Assembly (NCBI GenBank): GCA_040902885.1
Contig: JBBDWK010000065.1
Span: 1-64,000 of the forward strand
Reading direction: 5' to 3'
Source of the DNA: JBBDWK01 sp040902885
GTDB lineage: Bacteria > Acidobacteriota > Terriglobia > Bryobacterales > Bryobacteraceae
Length of the DNA stretch: 64,000 bases
Shown: in pieces, positions 1 to 7,305 of the stretch
Numbering within the stretch: position 1 is the first letter of the stretch
Layout: each line of letters begins with the position of its first letter
Notes under the pieces: generated by a model
Databases searched by the model: none
What the model saw: the letters and a program-made list of their open reading frames with translations, nothing else
Told to the model about the DNA's origin: nothing
Translations under genes and position numbers: made by a program

Positions 1-3
1 CAA

Positions 4-47
4 GAGGACATTTCTACTTTGCTCAAAGGGGACATTATCACTTTGCT
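4..47. repeat. Two tandem 20-bp repeats, possible IS end
   Basis: Positions 4-23 (GAGGACATTTCTACTTTGCT) and 28-47 (GGGGACATTATCACTTTGCT) match at 17 of 20 bases with a 24-bp period. Several insertion sequence families, notably IS21, carry multiple short repeats at their ends that bind transposase, and this motif resembles such ends. No transposase is visible because the window begins here, so the assignment to an IS end is inference. Confidence 0.45.
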
Positions 48-115
48 GCCACAGCCGTTCCTATGTCTGCCAAGTCTTGATACACTGGCTGCACCCTGCA
101 AGGAGGTTGCTCGCC

Positions 116-1018
116 GTGGACGATACCACCATTGAAAGTCTCATTCATCTGCACGAAGACGGCGCCTTCAACCGGCGCGAACTTCTCGACCGCCTCGTGA
201 AGTACACGGGCAGCGTCGTGGCCGCTACCGCGATTGTCGAAAAAGCCGGCTTGCTTCATGCCCAAACGCTGGCCTGCCCCGAAGGGGTCCGCGTCCCCGC
301 GGACGCTCCCGACCTTGAAAACACCAACGTCACCCTCTTCGGAGAGGGCGGACCGTTGTTTGCCTATCTTTCCAGACCCCGCCAGTCTCCGAGACCTGCC
401 GTACTGGTGATCCACGAAAATCGCGGCCTCAACGATCACATCAAGGACGTTACCCGCCGCGTGGCGCGCGCCGGATATGTTGCGCTCGGCGTGGATCTGC
501 TCTCCCGCCAGGGCGGCACGGGCGCCTTCCCTGATCCCGCCGCTGCCGCCGCCGCCTATGGCCGCACCCAGCCAGCAGAGCGCCTCCAGGACATGCGCTC
601 GGCTATTCTCACGCTCAAGGGGCAGTTTTACGTCCAGGCCGACCGCCTGGGCGCCATCGGCTTCTGCGCCGGCGGCCAGAACTGCTTCGATGTGGCTTTG
701 AACAGCCCGGACATCACCGCCGCTGCCGTGTACTATGGCTCTGTTCCCAATGACGCCGACGCCTTCCAGAACATGAACGCTTCCCTGCTCGGCATCTTCG
801 CCGAGCTAGACCGCAACATCAACGCCGGCCTCTCTCGTCTGCTGACCGGGCTCCACCAACACCAGAAAAGCTACGAGTTGCACCTATACCAGGGCGCTCG
901 GCACGCCTTCCACAACGACACCGGAGCCAGCTACCACCCGGAGGCCGCCTGCGACGCCTGGGCCAAGACCATCGCCTTCTTCCGCCGCCACCTTGACGCT
1001 CCCAGGGCGCTGCCTTAG
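116..1018 (+). CDS. Dienelactone hydrolase family protein
   Basis: A 300-aa alpha/beta hydrolase of the dienelactone hydrolase family. The nucleophile is Cys at about residue 184 in GAIGFCAGGQNC, followed by Asp in AELDRN (about 232) and His in GARHAFHND (about 263); the HENRGL segment near residue 100 carries the conserved Glu. This gives the Cys-Asp-His triad typical of the family rather than a serine hydrolase. The first 65 residues form an extra N-terminal helical stretch seen in secreted or YghX-like members. The GTG at 116 is preferred because AAGGAGG (100-106) sits 9 bases upstream; an ATG at 77 has no such site. The substrate cannot be deduced; members of the family hydrolyse lactones or small esters. 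It stands alone on its strand. Confidence 0.85.
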   Translation: MDDTTIESLIHLHEDGAFNRRELLDRLVKYTGSVVAATAIVEKAGLLHAQTLACPEGVRVPADAPDLENTNVTLFGEGGPLFAYLSRPRQSPRPAVLVIHENRGLNDHIKDVTRRVARAGYVALGVDLLSRQGGTGAFPDPAAAAAAYGRTQPAERLQDMRSAILTLKGQFYVQADRLGAIGFCAGGQNCFDVALNSPDITAAAVYYGSVPNDADAFQNMNASLLGIFAELDRNINAGLSRLLTGLHQHQKSYELHLYQGARHAFHNDTGASYHPEAACDAWAKTIAFFRRHLDAPRALP

Positions 1019-1042
1019 GCCTCGGATATCGCTGGCGCCCGA

Positions 1043-1110
1043 CAACCGCTCCCTCACGGTCGCGGCTCCGAAAGTTCTTCCGAGCCGCGACCGTCAGGGA
1101 GCGGTCGTTA
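1043..1110. repeat. REP-like palindromic repeat, copy A
   Basis: An imperfect inverted repeat: arms reading CCGCTCCCTCACGGTCGCGG (from about 1047) and its near complement ending at about 1106, with a 12-base loop. The same palindrome recurs at 39770-39830 and 51533-51600, with a single arm at 8864-8892, always between genes. There is no T-run, so it is not a simple terminator. The bases after it (CGTGAGATA, about 1113-1121) also recur next to the 8.87-kb copy. The rest of the gap 1019-1211 holds no recognisable gene. Confidence 0.8.
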
Positions 1111-1211
1111 ATCGTGAGATAACCGCCGATACATGCGAACATAGCGTCTCTCCGTCGATTTCCGCCCCGTGACGTTATCATGGACGGAGAGCACTATCAA
1201 CGAAAGCATAG

Positions 1212-2597
1212 ATGCAGAACTACGACCTTTTTGTAATTGGGTCCGGCCCCGCCGGACAGCGAGCCGCCTTTCAAGGGGCTAAATCCGGCAAGCGGGTTGC
1301 GCTGGTGGAGAAGCGCGAAGTGGTGGGGGGAACGTGCGTCAACACGGGCACCATCCCCAGCAAGACCATGCGGGAAGCGGTGATGCACCTCTCCGGCTAC
1401 CACTATAAGAACATTTACGGACTCAACTACCGCGTAAAAGAGAAGATCACGATGGCGGATCTGCTGTTCCGCGTGCAGCACGTGATCAAGTCCGAGATTG
1501 ACATCACCCGGGCGCAGTTGTCGCGCAACGGCATCGACGTCATGACCGGTGTCGCTTCCTTTGTCAATCCGCACCAGATCCGCGTTTCGGACTCGCGAGG
1601 GCAGGACGACTACACCGCCGAGACCATCGTGATCGCCACGGGCACCAAACCCGCCGAGTGTCCCGCGGTTCCCATCAACAACCGCACCATCATGACCAGC
1701 GACCAGATCCTGAACATGCCGTGCATCCCGAAGACGCTGATCGTGGTGGGAGGCGGCGTGATCGGCGTGGAGTACACATGTATGTTCGCGGCGCTCGGCG
1801 TGCGCGTGATTCTCGTGGAGCGGCGCCCGCGTCTCCTCGAGTTCGCCGACGCCGAAATGGTGGAAGCGCTCTCCTATCACTTGCGCGACATCCGCGTCAC
1901 CATGCGCCTGAACGAAGAGGTCGAGAGCGTGGAAGAGACCGGCGAAGGAGTGATCGCGAATCTGGAGAGCCGCAAAAAGATCAACGGGGACGCGCTGCTC
2001 TATGCCGTGGGGCGGCAGGGCAACGTCGACGAGTTGAATCTGGCCGCGGCGGGAATCGAGGCCGACAAGCGCGGCCGCATCGCGGTGGACACCGAGTATC
2101 GCACCGTGCAGGCGCACATTTACGCCGTGGGAGACGTGATCGGCTTTCCCAGCCTGGCTTCGGTCTCCATGGAGCAGGGGCGGCTCGCGGCCTCGCACGC
2201 CTTCGGCATCCCGGTCAGTTCCAACCCGGCCAACTATCCGTACGGAATTTACTCCATCCCGGAGATGTCCTTCATTGGCAAGACCGAAGAACAATTGACC
2301 GAACAGGACGTGCCCTATGAGGTCGGCGTGGCGTACTACCGGGAGATCGCGCGCGGACAGATCCGGGGCGATACCACCGGGCGGCTGAAGCTCATCTTTC
2401 ACCGCGAGACGCGCGAGATTCTGGGCGTACACATCATCGGCGACGGAGCGGCCGAATTGCTGCACATCGGGCAGGCGGTGCTGATTCTGAAAGGCACCGT
2501 CGACTATTTCGTGAACACGGTATTCAACTACCCGACCCTGGCGGAATGTTATAAAGCGGCGGCGTTTAACGGGCTGAACCGGCTCGCGAAAGTGTAG
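1212..2597 (+). CDS. sthA: Soluble NAD(P) transhydrogenase (SthA)
   Basis: A 461-aa flavoprotein of the pyridine nucleotide-disulfide reductase fold. Residues 8-15 (IGSGPAGQ) bind FAD, and VVGGGVIGVEYTCMF near residue 180 is the NAD(P) Rossmann motif. Where lipoamide dehydrogenase has CxxxxC, this protein has GGTCVNTGTIPSKT: the second redox cysteine is replaced by Thr. That replacement is characteristic of the soluble (Si-specific) transhydrogenase, which exchanges hydride between NADPH and NAD+ in the cytoplasm and needs no disulfide. The dimerisation domain fills the C-terminal 120 residues. Length matches E. coli SthA. It is monocistronic; the 30-bp gap downstream holds a TACAAT box for the next gene. 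A mercuric-reductase-like relative is less likely given the lost cysteine. Confidence 0.9.
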   Translation: MQNYDLFVIGSGPAGQRAAFQGAKSGKRVALVEKREVVGGTCVNTGTIPSKTMREAVMHLSGYHYKNIYGLNYRVKEKITMADLLFRVQHVIKSEIDITRAQLSRNGIDVMTGVASFVNPHQIRVSDSRGQDDYTAETIVIATGTKPAECPAVPINNRTIMTSDQILNMPCIPKTLIVVGGGVIGVEYTCMFAALGVRVILVERRPRLLEFADAEMVEALSYHLRDIRVTMRLNEEVESVEETGEGVIANLESRKKINGDALLYAVGRQGNVDELNLAAAGIEADKRGRIAVDTEYRTVQAHIYAVGDVIGFPSLASVSMEQGRLAASHAFGIPVSSNPANYPYGIYSIPEMSFIGKTEEQLTEQDVPYEVGVAYYREIARGQIRGDTTGRLKLIFHRETREILGVHIIGDGAAELLHIGQAVLILKGTVDYFVNTVFNYPTLAECYKAAAFNGLNRLAKV

Positions 2598-2615
2598 TGT
2601 TGCATTCCGTCCGGC

Positions 2616-2621
2616 TACAAT
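2616..2621 (+). promoter_or_regulatory. Possible -10 box for transglutaminase gene
   Basis: TACAAT lies with its last base 7 bases before the ATG at 2628, so initiation would fall on the start codon. No convincing -35 hexamer is seen at 17 bases spacing (TGTAGT). Weak evidence. Confidence 0.3.
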
Positions 2622-2627
2622 AAAGGC

Positions 2628-4803
2628 ATGGCGCGAGCACCGTCCGGGCCTCCTTCCGCCGTGCTGGCCGTGGAGCGCTTCTTCCAGTTCAGCCTGCTCG
2701 GCCTGGTAGCGAGCGGATATCTCGCGGTGGCGGGGTCGGGCTATCTCGACCTGCCGACAGTCATTCTCACGGCGTGCGGGCTGCTGCTCCGGGCGTTGGT
2801 GGTGACGGGCGCGATCCGGCTGCACATCCCGCCGCGTCTCACCACCTCTCTCGCTCTCGCATACGCCGGCTTCTATCCCGTCGATTATTTTTGGATCTCA
2901 GGCGGCGTACTCGAAGCGACCGTGCACCTGGTATTCTTCCTGGCCGTGCTGCAGATCCTCACCGCGAACTCGCCGCGCGCCTACCTGTTCACGGCGATCA
3001 TCGCCTTCCTTGAGCTGCTGGCCGGTGCGCTGCTCTCGGTGAACCTGAGCTTCTTCGTCTTTCTGGCGCTTTATCTGCTGTTCACCGCGGCGGCTTTTAT
3101 CAGCTCGGAGATCCGGCGTGCCATGGACTATCGCCAGCAGATTGCGCGCATGCCGGTGCGCAATTTTTCGCCGCGGCTCGCATTTGCCGCCTTCGCGCTC
3201 ACCATGGGCATACTGACGCTTACCGCGGGCCTGTTTTTTCTGCTGCCCCGCACGGCGGATGCGGCCCTGCGGCACCTGGTTTCCCATAGCTACTACCTGC
3301 CGGGGTTTTCCAACCAGGTGAATCTGGGGGCGATCGGCGAAGTCAAGACCCGCTCCACGGCTGTGATGCACGTTCGATTCTACGGTGACGAGAAGGAGGG
3401 CAATCTGAAGTGGCGGGGGGGGGGGNNNNNNNNNNATGGGGGGCGGCGCCGCGCTCACTCATTTCGACGGCAAGAAGTGGTTCAATCCCTCCAACGCGGC
3501 CCGGCTGCTGAAGGTCGAGCGGGGGCAGGTCCTGCTTGGCTTCGATCCCTTGCGCCCGCGCGGCAGGAACCTGGTCTACCGTGTGGATCTGCGGGCCATC
3601 GATTCCGACGTCCTTTTTCTGGCCGGTCTGCCGGAGAGATTGAACTATCTCAGCTATCCGAGCTTGATTCAGACCGAAGACGACGGCTTCCGCCTGGGGC
3701 TCGCGCCGCCGAACGGGGTGCGCTACGAAGTTTCCAGCTACCAGGAGCCAGACCTCCCGTTGGTACGGAGGGCGGATGCCGCCGCCGACGTTGTCTACGA
3801 AGCGCCGGCGGCGCTGCGGCGCAACTATCTGCAACTGCCGCCGCTCGATCCCCGAATTCCCGTCCTGGCGCGCAACATGGCGGCCGGATATCCTGCTCCA
3901 CTGGGGAAAGCGCAGGCCATCGAGGACCGTCTGCGCCGCGATTTCGGCTACACGCTGGATTTGCCAAGCAAGGAGGTGGCCGACCCGCTGGCGCACTTCC
4001 TCTTTGAACGAAAGAAGGGCCACTGCGAATATTTCGCGTCTTCAATGACCGTGATGCTGCGGACGCTGGGCATTCCAGCGCGGCTGGTCAACGGTTTTCA
4101 GAGCGGCACCTACAATCCGATCTCCGATCAGTTTGTCATTCGGGCCTCCGACGCCCATAGCTGGGTGGAAGCGTATCTTCCGGGACGCGGATGGACCACC
4201 TTCGATCCCACGCCGCCCGATCCCTCGCCGCGGCCGTCGTCTCTTCTGACCACGCTGATGCTGTTCGCGGACGCCGCGGAGACGTTTTGGCAGGAGTGGG
4301 TGGTCGGTTATAACCAGGGCCGCCAGGTGACACTGGCAGAGAAGATCGGGCACTCGACCTGGCGGTTCAGCGACTTGTGGCGCGAGCAGGTGTTGCAGCG
4401 GTCGGCGGGCTGGGCGAGGAAGCTGGTTACGGCCTGGGAGGAACATAATGTGGCCGCGGTGGCGCTGTTCTCGCTCGGCATGGCCACGCTCCTTGCCGGT
4501 CCAAACGCGTGGAAGCGGCTCCGGCTTCACGGGAAATTGCGGCGGGTCAGACGAGGCATCGCTTCCTCCTCGGACGCCACGATGCTTTACCAGCAGTTTC
4601 TGGAAACGTTTCGCAAGAAAGGATTCGAGAAACCGCCCTGGTATACGGCGGTGGAATTCGCCCGAACCCTGGAGCGGTCGAACGCCGCCGACCTTGCTAG
4701 AAACTTCACCGAAGCGTACAACGAGTTTCGATTCGGCGGCCGGACGGCGAATGCTCCACGCCTCTCGCTCCTGCTGGACGAAGTGAAGAAGCGTGGGAAG
4801 TAG
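2628..4803 (+). CDS. TgpA-like membrane transglutaminase (DUF3488), gapped
   Basis: A membrane-anchored transglutaminase-like protein of about 720 aa, read as two frames only because a 10-N gap (3426-3435) lies between them. The N-terminal 220 residues hold several hydrophobic helices (DUF3488/TgpA). After the gap comes the transglutaminase core: Cys in KKGHCEYFASSM, His in ASDAHSWVEAYL and Asp in WTTFDPTPPD, in the Cys-His-Asp order. A further hydrophobic helix follows (HNVAAVALFSLGMATLLAG) and then a cytoplasmic tail like DUF4129. Relatives read LKWRG-xALTHFDGKxW across the gap, so little real coding sequence is probably missing. Its true substrate is unknown; TgpA is a periplasmic peptidase-like protein needed for growth in Pseudomonas. 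The last 120 bases are duplicated at 7119-7235. Confidence 0.8.
3426..3435. other. Assembly gap (10 N) after a poly-G run
   Basis: Ten N bases follow a run of G from about 3413 and precede ATGGGGGGCGGC. Gaps of exactly 10 are placeholders, and the G-rich flanks look like sequencing error. Reading across, WRGGG before the gap and GGGAALTHFDG after it overlap in what homologues write once, so the gap is probably an artefact rather than lost sequence. Confidence 0.9.
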
Positions 4804-4868
4804 CGGGGATCATAAAGTTAATTCGCCAACGTCACGCGGACCGGATTTGCTTCGCGCCCGTCCACCGT
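4680..4868. repeat. Direct repeat flanking BlaI/M56 cassette, left copy
   Basis: About 190 bases here match 7113-7305 at roughly 95 percent. The copy covers the last 40 codons of the transglutaminase gene, its stop, the GCGGGGATCATAAAG spacer and the reverse-strand 3' end of a TIGR03437 gene. Between the two copies lies the M56/BlaI pair. Confidence 0.9.
4818..4868 (-). pseudogene. 3' remnant of TIGR03437 protein gene
   Basis: Reading the minus strand gives VDGREANPVRVTLAN then TAA, matching the final residues of the intact protein at 7251-8720 (ADGREANPVRVTLAN). Homology stops within a few bases of the M56 gene's stop codon at 4870. It is a severed tail left by the event that created the direct repeats. 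Confidence 0.85.
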
Positions 4869-4869
4869 C

Positions 4870-6351
4870 TCACCGGGCGTTTCCGGGCGCAAGACGATAG
4901 TCGTCCGTCCGCGTCCGGTCTACAAACGTGAAGGACACGTTATTGCCAATGCCCTCCACCCACCTGTACTTCCATACTTCGAATGGATACACCGTCTGCA
5001 CCCCGCCGCTGGGGTAACTTTCGATCTCGTCTGGTGGACCGTACACAATGTACATGTGGCCGCGGTCGGTCTGCCAACCTGATCTGCCAGACGTCCGAAA
5101 ACGCTCATTCCCGTACGCGATCCGGCGATAGTGTTCCTCTTTCATCTCGTTTTCAACCGTGCCGGGGGTCGGATCGCGCCGCAGCCAGAACTGCTCGATG
5201 AATTTTTGCCGTTCTTCATCGGTAGTCAGTTTCTGGAACGCAGCCCGCTCTTCATCGGTGATGATATAGGTGACGTCCTCATTCAGCCATTTGACATACG
5301 GAGACGCTTCGGTGCGGTCCGTCTGCCGCTGCGCGGCGACGGAGCTTTGCTGAGGCGGCTCCGACTGCCACGCAGCCAGAGCAACCGCGGCGATTACTAT
5401 GAGGACCACGCTGCCGAACAATGGCGTCCAGGCGCGATTCGGCCCTTTTGGATATAGCAGACGACGGATACGTTTCACGAGACTCCCTCCTGTAGCGGCA
5501 ACCGCAGGGTCGCGGCCCGACCAACGGTTATGTTCCAGCGCGGCCAGTGCCACGGCGTATTCGTGGGCGTTACCGCTCATTCGAACAACAACATCATCAC
5601 AACAGTTTTCGCGCTCGGCACGAATCACCCGGGACATCCACCAAACCGCCGGGTGATAAAACAACAGGCCCTCGACAAGTCGCTGCAATAGATTCACGAG
5701 ATAGTCGTAGCGCCTGATATGCGCCAGCTCATGCAGCAGGATGGCTTCGATCTGTCTCCCGGGCAGCCTAGCGAGCAGCCCGATCGGCATCAGAATTAAC
5801 GGCCGCAGATGGCCCAGCACCATCGGAGCATCCACCATGCAGGACTCCAGCAGCAGGACCGGCCGTGAGATACGCAGCCGTGTGCTCAAACGGCCGAGCT
5901 CCTTCTGCCAGCGCTCGGGCGCACAACACACGCCTCGCCGGCGCAGCCGGCATACCGATATCCAGTCGGCGATATGCCGCAGGTAGAAAGTCCAGACGCC
6001 TGCAATCCAGAACGGTGCAAGCCAGGGCACGACTGCGGTGAGACCCGAATTTGAATGGCTAAGGGCATCCACGCCGGTTCGAACATTCCATGCGGGGAAA
6101 GGAGGCGCTCCTAAGGTCGCCAGGCTGTGGGCACCTTCCGGAATCATGCGAACCAGAGTGAGGCCAAAAACGACGGGCATTGCGAGTATCGCCACAAAGG
6201 CCACAGCATAGCGGGCACGCGGCGAACGGAGCGCCAACAAGGCTGCCGCCAGCGCAGCCGAGATGATCGCTCCTTCCCACAGTGAATGAAGCAGCGTCCA
6301 ACCGATCGCGCCAGCAAGCGGCGTTTCAACCCAGGTTTTGAGAAGCCTCAT
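4870..6351 (-). CDS. BlaR1-type M56 metallopeptidase with GWxTD domain
   Basis: A 493-aa membrane protease. Hydrophobic helices lie in the N-terminal 130 residues. The zinc site is HELAH in ILLHELAHIRRYDYL (about residue 210), with the third ligand in RAERENCCDD some 35 residues later, as in BlaR1/MecR1. A further helix (FGSVVLIVIAAVALAAW, about 310-326) leads to a C-terminal GWxTD domain (WLNEDVTYIITDEERAAF to the end, with GWQTDRG) in place of the penicillin-sensing domain of BlaR1. That fusion is common in Acidobacteria. Its ATG overlaps the BlaI stop by four bases (ATGA), so the two are co-translated. By analogy it would cleave or inactivate BlaI on a signal; the signal is unknown, and beta-lactam sensing should not be assumed. 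Confidence 0.88.
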   Translation of the reverse strand: MRLLKTWVETPLAGAIGWTLLHSLWEGAIISAALAAALLALRSPRARYAVAFVAILAMPVVFGLTLVRMIPEGAHSLATLGAPPFPAWNVRTGVDALSHSNSGLTAVVPWLAPFWIAGVWTFYLRHIADWISVCRLRRRGVCCAPERWQKELGRLSTRLRISRPVLLLESCMVDAPMVLGHLRPLILMPIGLLARLPGRQIEAILLHELAHIRRYDYLVNLLQRLVEGLLFYHPAVWWMSRVIRAERENCCDDVVVRMSGNAHEYAVALAALEHNRWSGRDPAVAATGGSLVKRIRRLLYPKGPNRAWTPLFGSVVLIVIAAVALAAWQSEPPQQSSVAAQRQTDRTEASPYVKWLNEDVTYIITDEERAAFQKLTTDEERQKFIEQFWLRRDPTPGTVENEMKEEHYRRIAYGNERFRTSGRSGWQTDRGHMYIVYGPPDEIESYPSGGVQTVYPFEVWKYRWVEGIGNNVSFTFVDRTRTDDYRLAPGNAR

Positions 6352-6734
6352 TTCTCCCCCTTTCGGTACTCATCCAGCAGCTTCCGCATCTCAGCGAGTT
6401 CCTCCTTGGTTGCCTTCCGCGCCGAGAGCGCTCCCATCAGGAGTGCTTTGGCGGAGCCGCTGAATGCGCGTGCTAGGAGATCCCCGGCGAGCTGCTGCTG
6501 GGTCCACTCGCGCGGCCGCGCGGCTTTGTAGATGTGCGCGCGCGCAGTTTCGTCGCGGCGTACCAAGCCCTTTTCGGCCATGATCTGCATAAATTTCAGT
6601 ACGGTACTATACTGCGCCGGACGCCGCTCTCTTATCACGTTATAGACATCGCGCACTGTAGCTGGTCCGATGCTCCACAGCACGGTCAGGATTTCGAGTT
6701 CAGCATCAGTCGGTCTGGGCGGTCCGCTTGCCAT
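6348..6734 (-). CDS. BlaI/MecI/CopY family repressor
   Basis: A 128-aa winged-helix repressor: PTDAELEILTVLW opens the DNA-binding domain, STVLKFMQIMAEKGLVRR is the recognition helix and wing, and the C-terminal 50 residues form the dimerisation helices (LLARAFSGSAKALLM). Length and layout match BlaI. It is the first gene of a two-gene operon with the M56 protease. A 32-bp near-perfect dyad sits directly against its start codon, so autoregulation is expected. Derepression would follow proteolysis by the partner protease, as in the BlaR1-BlaI pair. Confidence 0.9.
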   Translation of the reverse strand: MASGPPRPTDAELEILTVLWSIGPATVRDVYNVIRERRPAQYSTVLKFMQIMAEKGLVRRDETARAHIYKAARPREWTQQQLAGDLLARAFSGSAKALLMGALSARKATKEELAEMRKLLDEYRKGEK

Positions 6735-6771
6735 ATACGAAGACGTTACTAGTAAAGACTTCGTATGTCAA
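6735..6771 (-). promoter_or_regulatory. BlaI operator/promoter with concentric dyads
   Basis: ATACGAAG (6735-6742) and CTTCGTAT (6759-6766) form a perfect inverted repeat centred on 6750.5, and the palindrome TTACTAGTAA (6746-6755) has the same centre; over 32 bp, 14 of 16 half-site pairs match. On the minus strand TTGACA (6771-6766) is a consensus -35, and 17 bases on TAACGT (6748-6743) could be the -10. Start would be within a few bases of the ATG at 6734. A repressor bound here would cover the promoter. Confidence 0.75.
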
Positions 6772-6895
6772 GAGGCCTTTTGCCATGCCGAAGCACGGCT
6801 CGGCAGCGTCGCTACGGAAAGAGAGATCGCGCCGCCGTTATAGCGCTTGCGAGATAGCTCCTCTTTCTTCGCGAGTGTCGGGCACGACGAGTACA

Positions 6896-6940
6896 TGCGG
6901 CGTCGGACACCAGCGCGATGCGCTCTCTCGCGCGGACATA
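6896..6940 (-). pseudogene. Short rsmI-like gene fragment
   Basis: About 43 bases match the SDAGMP-motif region of rsmI at 9465-9509 at near 90 percent with one gap; read on the minus strand it gives RIALVSDAA. It is too short to encode anything and sits among other fragments in the 6772-7104 stretch, which otherwise has no intact gene. Confidence 0.5.
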
Positions 6941-6958
6941 CTTGGCCACTAGCGTTTG

Positions 6959-7104
6959 CTACCGTGGAAAATTCATTCGCGCCTCGTCATAACCATACGT
7001 GTACCTTCCATCGCTTGCACACAACTTGCTCAGAATCGCTTCTGCCGACGCACTCTCGAATGCCGAGGAGATTCGCTTTTCCGCATCCCTGTTCGCAATG
7101 GCGA
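6959..7104 (-). pseudogene. Truncated 3' end of an unidentified gene
   Basis: The minus strand reads EEVAIANRDAEKRISSAF then SASAEAILSKLCASDGRYTY and ends GYDEARMNFPR-stop at 6959. The composition is protein-like and it has no start of its own: the frame runs backwards into the transposed transglutaminase tail at 7105. I do not recognise the family. It appears to be the C-terminal piece of a gene destroyed by the rearrangement. Confidence 0.45.
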
Positions 7105-7235
7105 CCTCCTCGGACGCCGCCGACCTGGCTAGAAACTTCACCGAAGCGTACAACGAGTTTCGATTCGGCGGCCGGACGGCGAATGCTCCACGCCTCTCGC
7201 TGCTGCTGGACGAAGTGAAGAAGCGTGGGAAGTAA
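7105..7235 (+). pseudogene. Duplicated 3' end of transglutaminase gene
   Basis: Encodes ADLARNFTEAYNEFRFGG through KKRGK-stop, identical to the last 40 residues of the gene ending at 4803. The first 14 bases (CCTCCTCGGACGCC, 7105-7118) match 4565-4578, then the sequence jumps to 4686: an internal deletion of about 107 bp between short ACGCC repeats. It has no start or promoter and is a relic. Confidence 0.85.
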
Positions 7236-7305
7236 GCGGGGATCATAAAGTTAATTCGCCAACGTCACGCGTACGGGATTTGCTTCGCGCCCGTCCGCCG
7301 TCAGC
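7113..7305. repeat. Direct repeat flanking BlaI/M56 cassette, right copy
   Basis: Partner of 4680-4868. This copy keeps the intact TIGR03437 gene, whereas the left copy keeps the intact transglutaminase gene, so together they show that the two genes were once convergent neighbours about 15 bp apart. One extra A in the stop region (AAGTAAGCGGGG against AAGTAGCGGGG) and scattered substitutions show that the duplication is not recent. Confidence 0.9.

Noticed and set aside
1197..2825. 542-codon minus-strand frame across sthA
   Set aside because: Antisense of a clear sthA gene; high-GC DNA leaves long open antisense frames, and the translation is His/Arg/Gly-rich with no motif.
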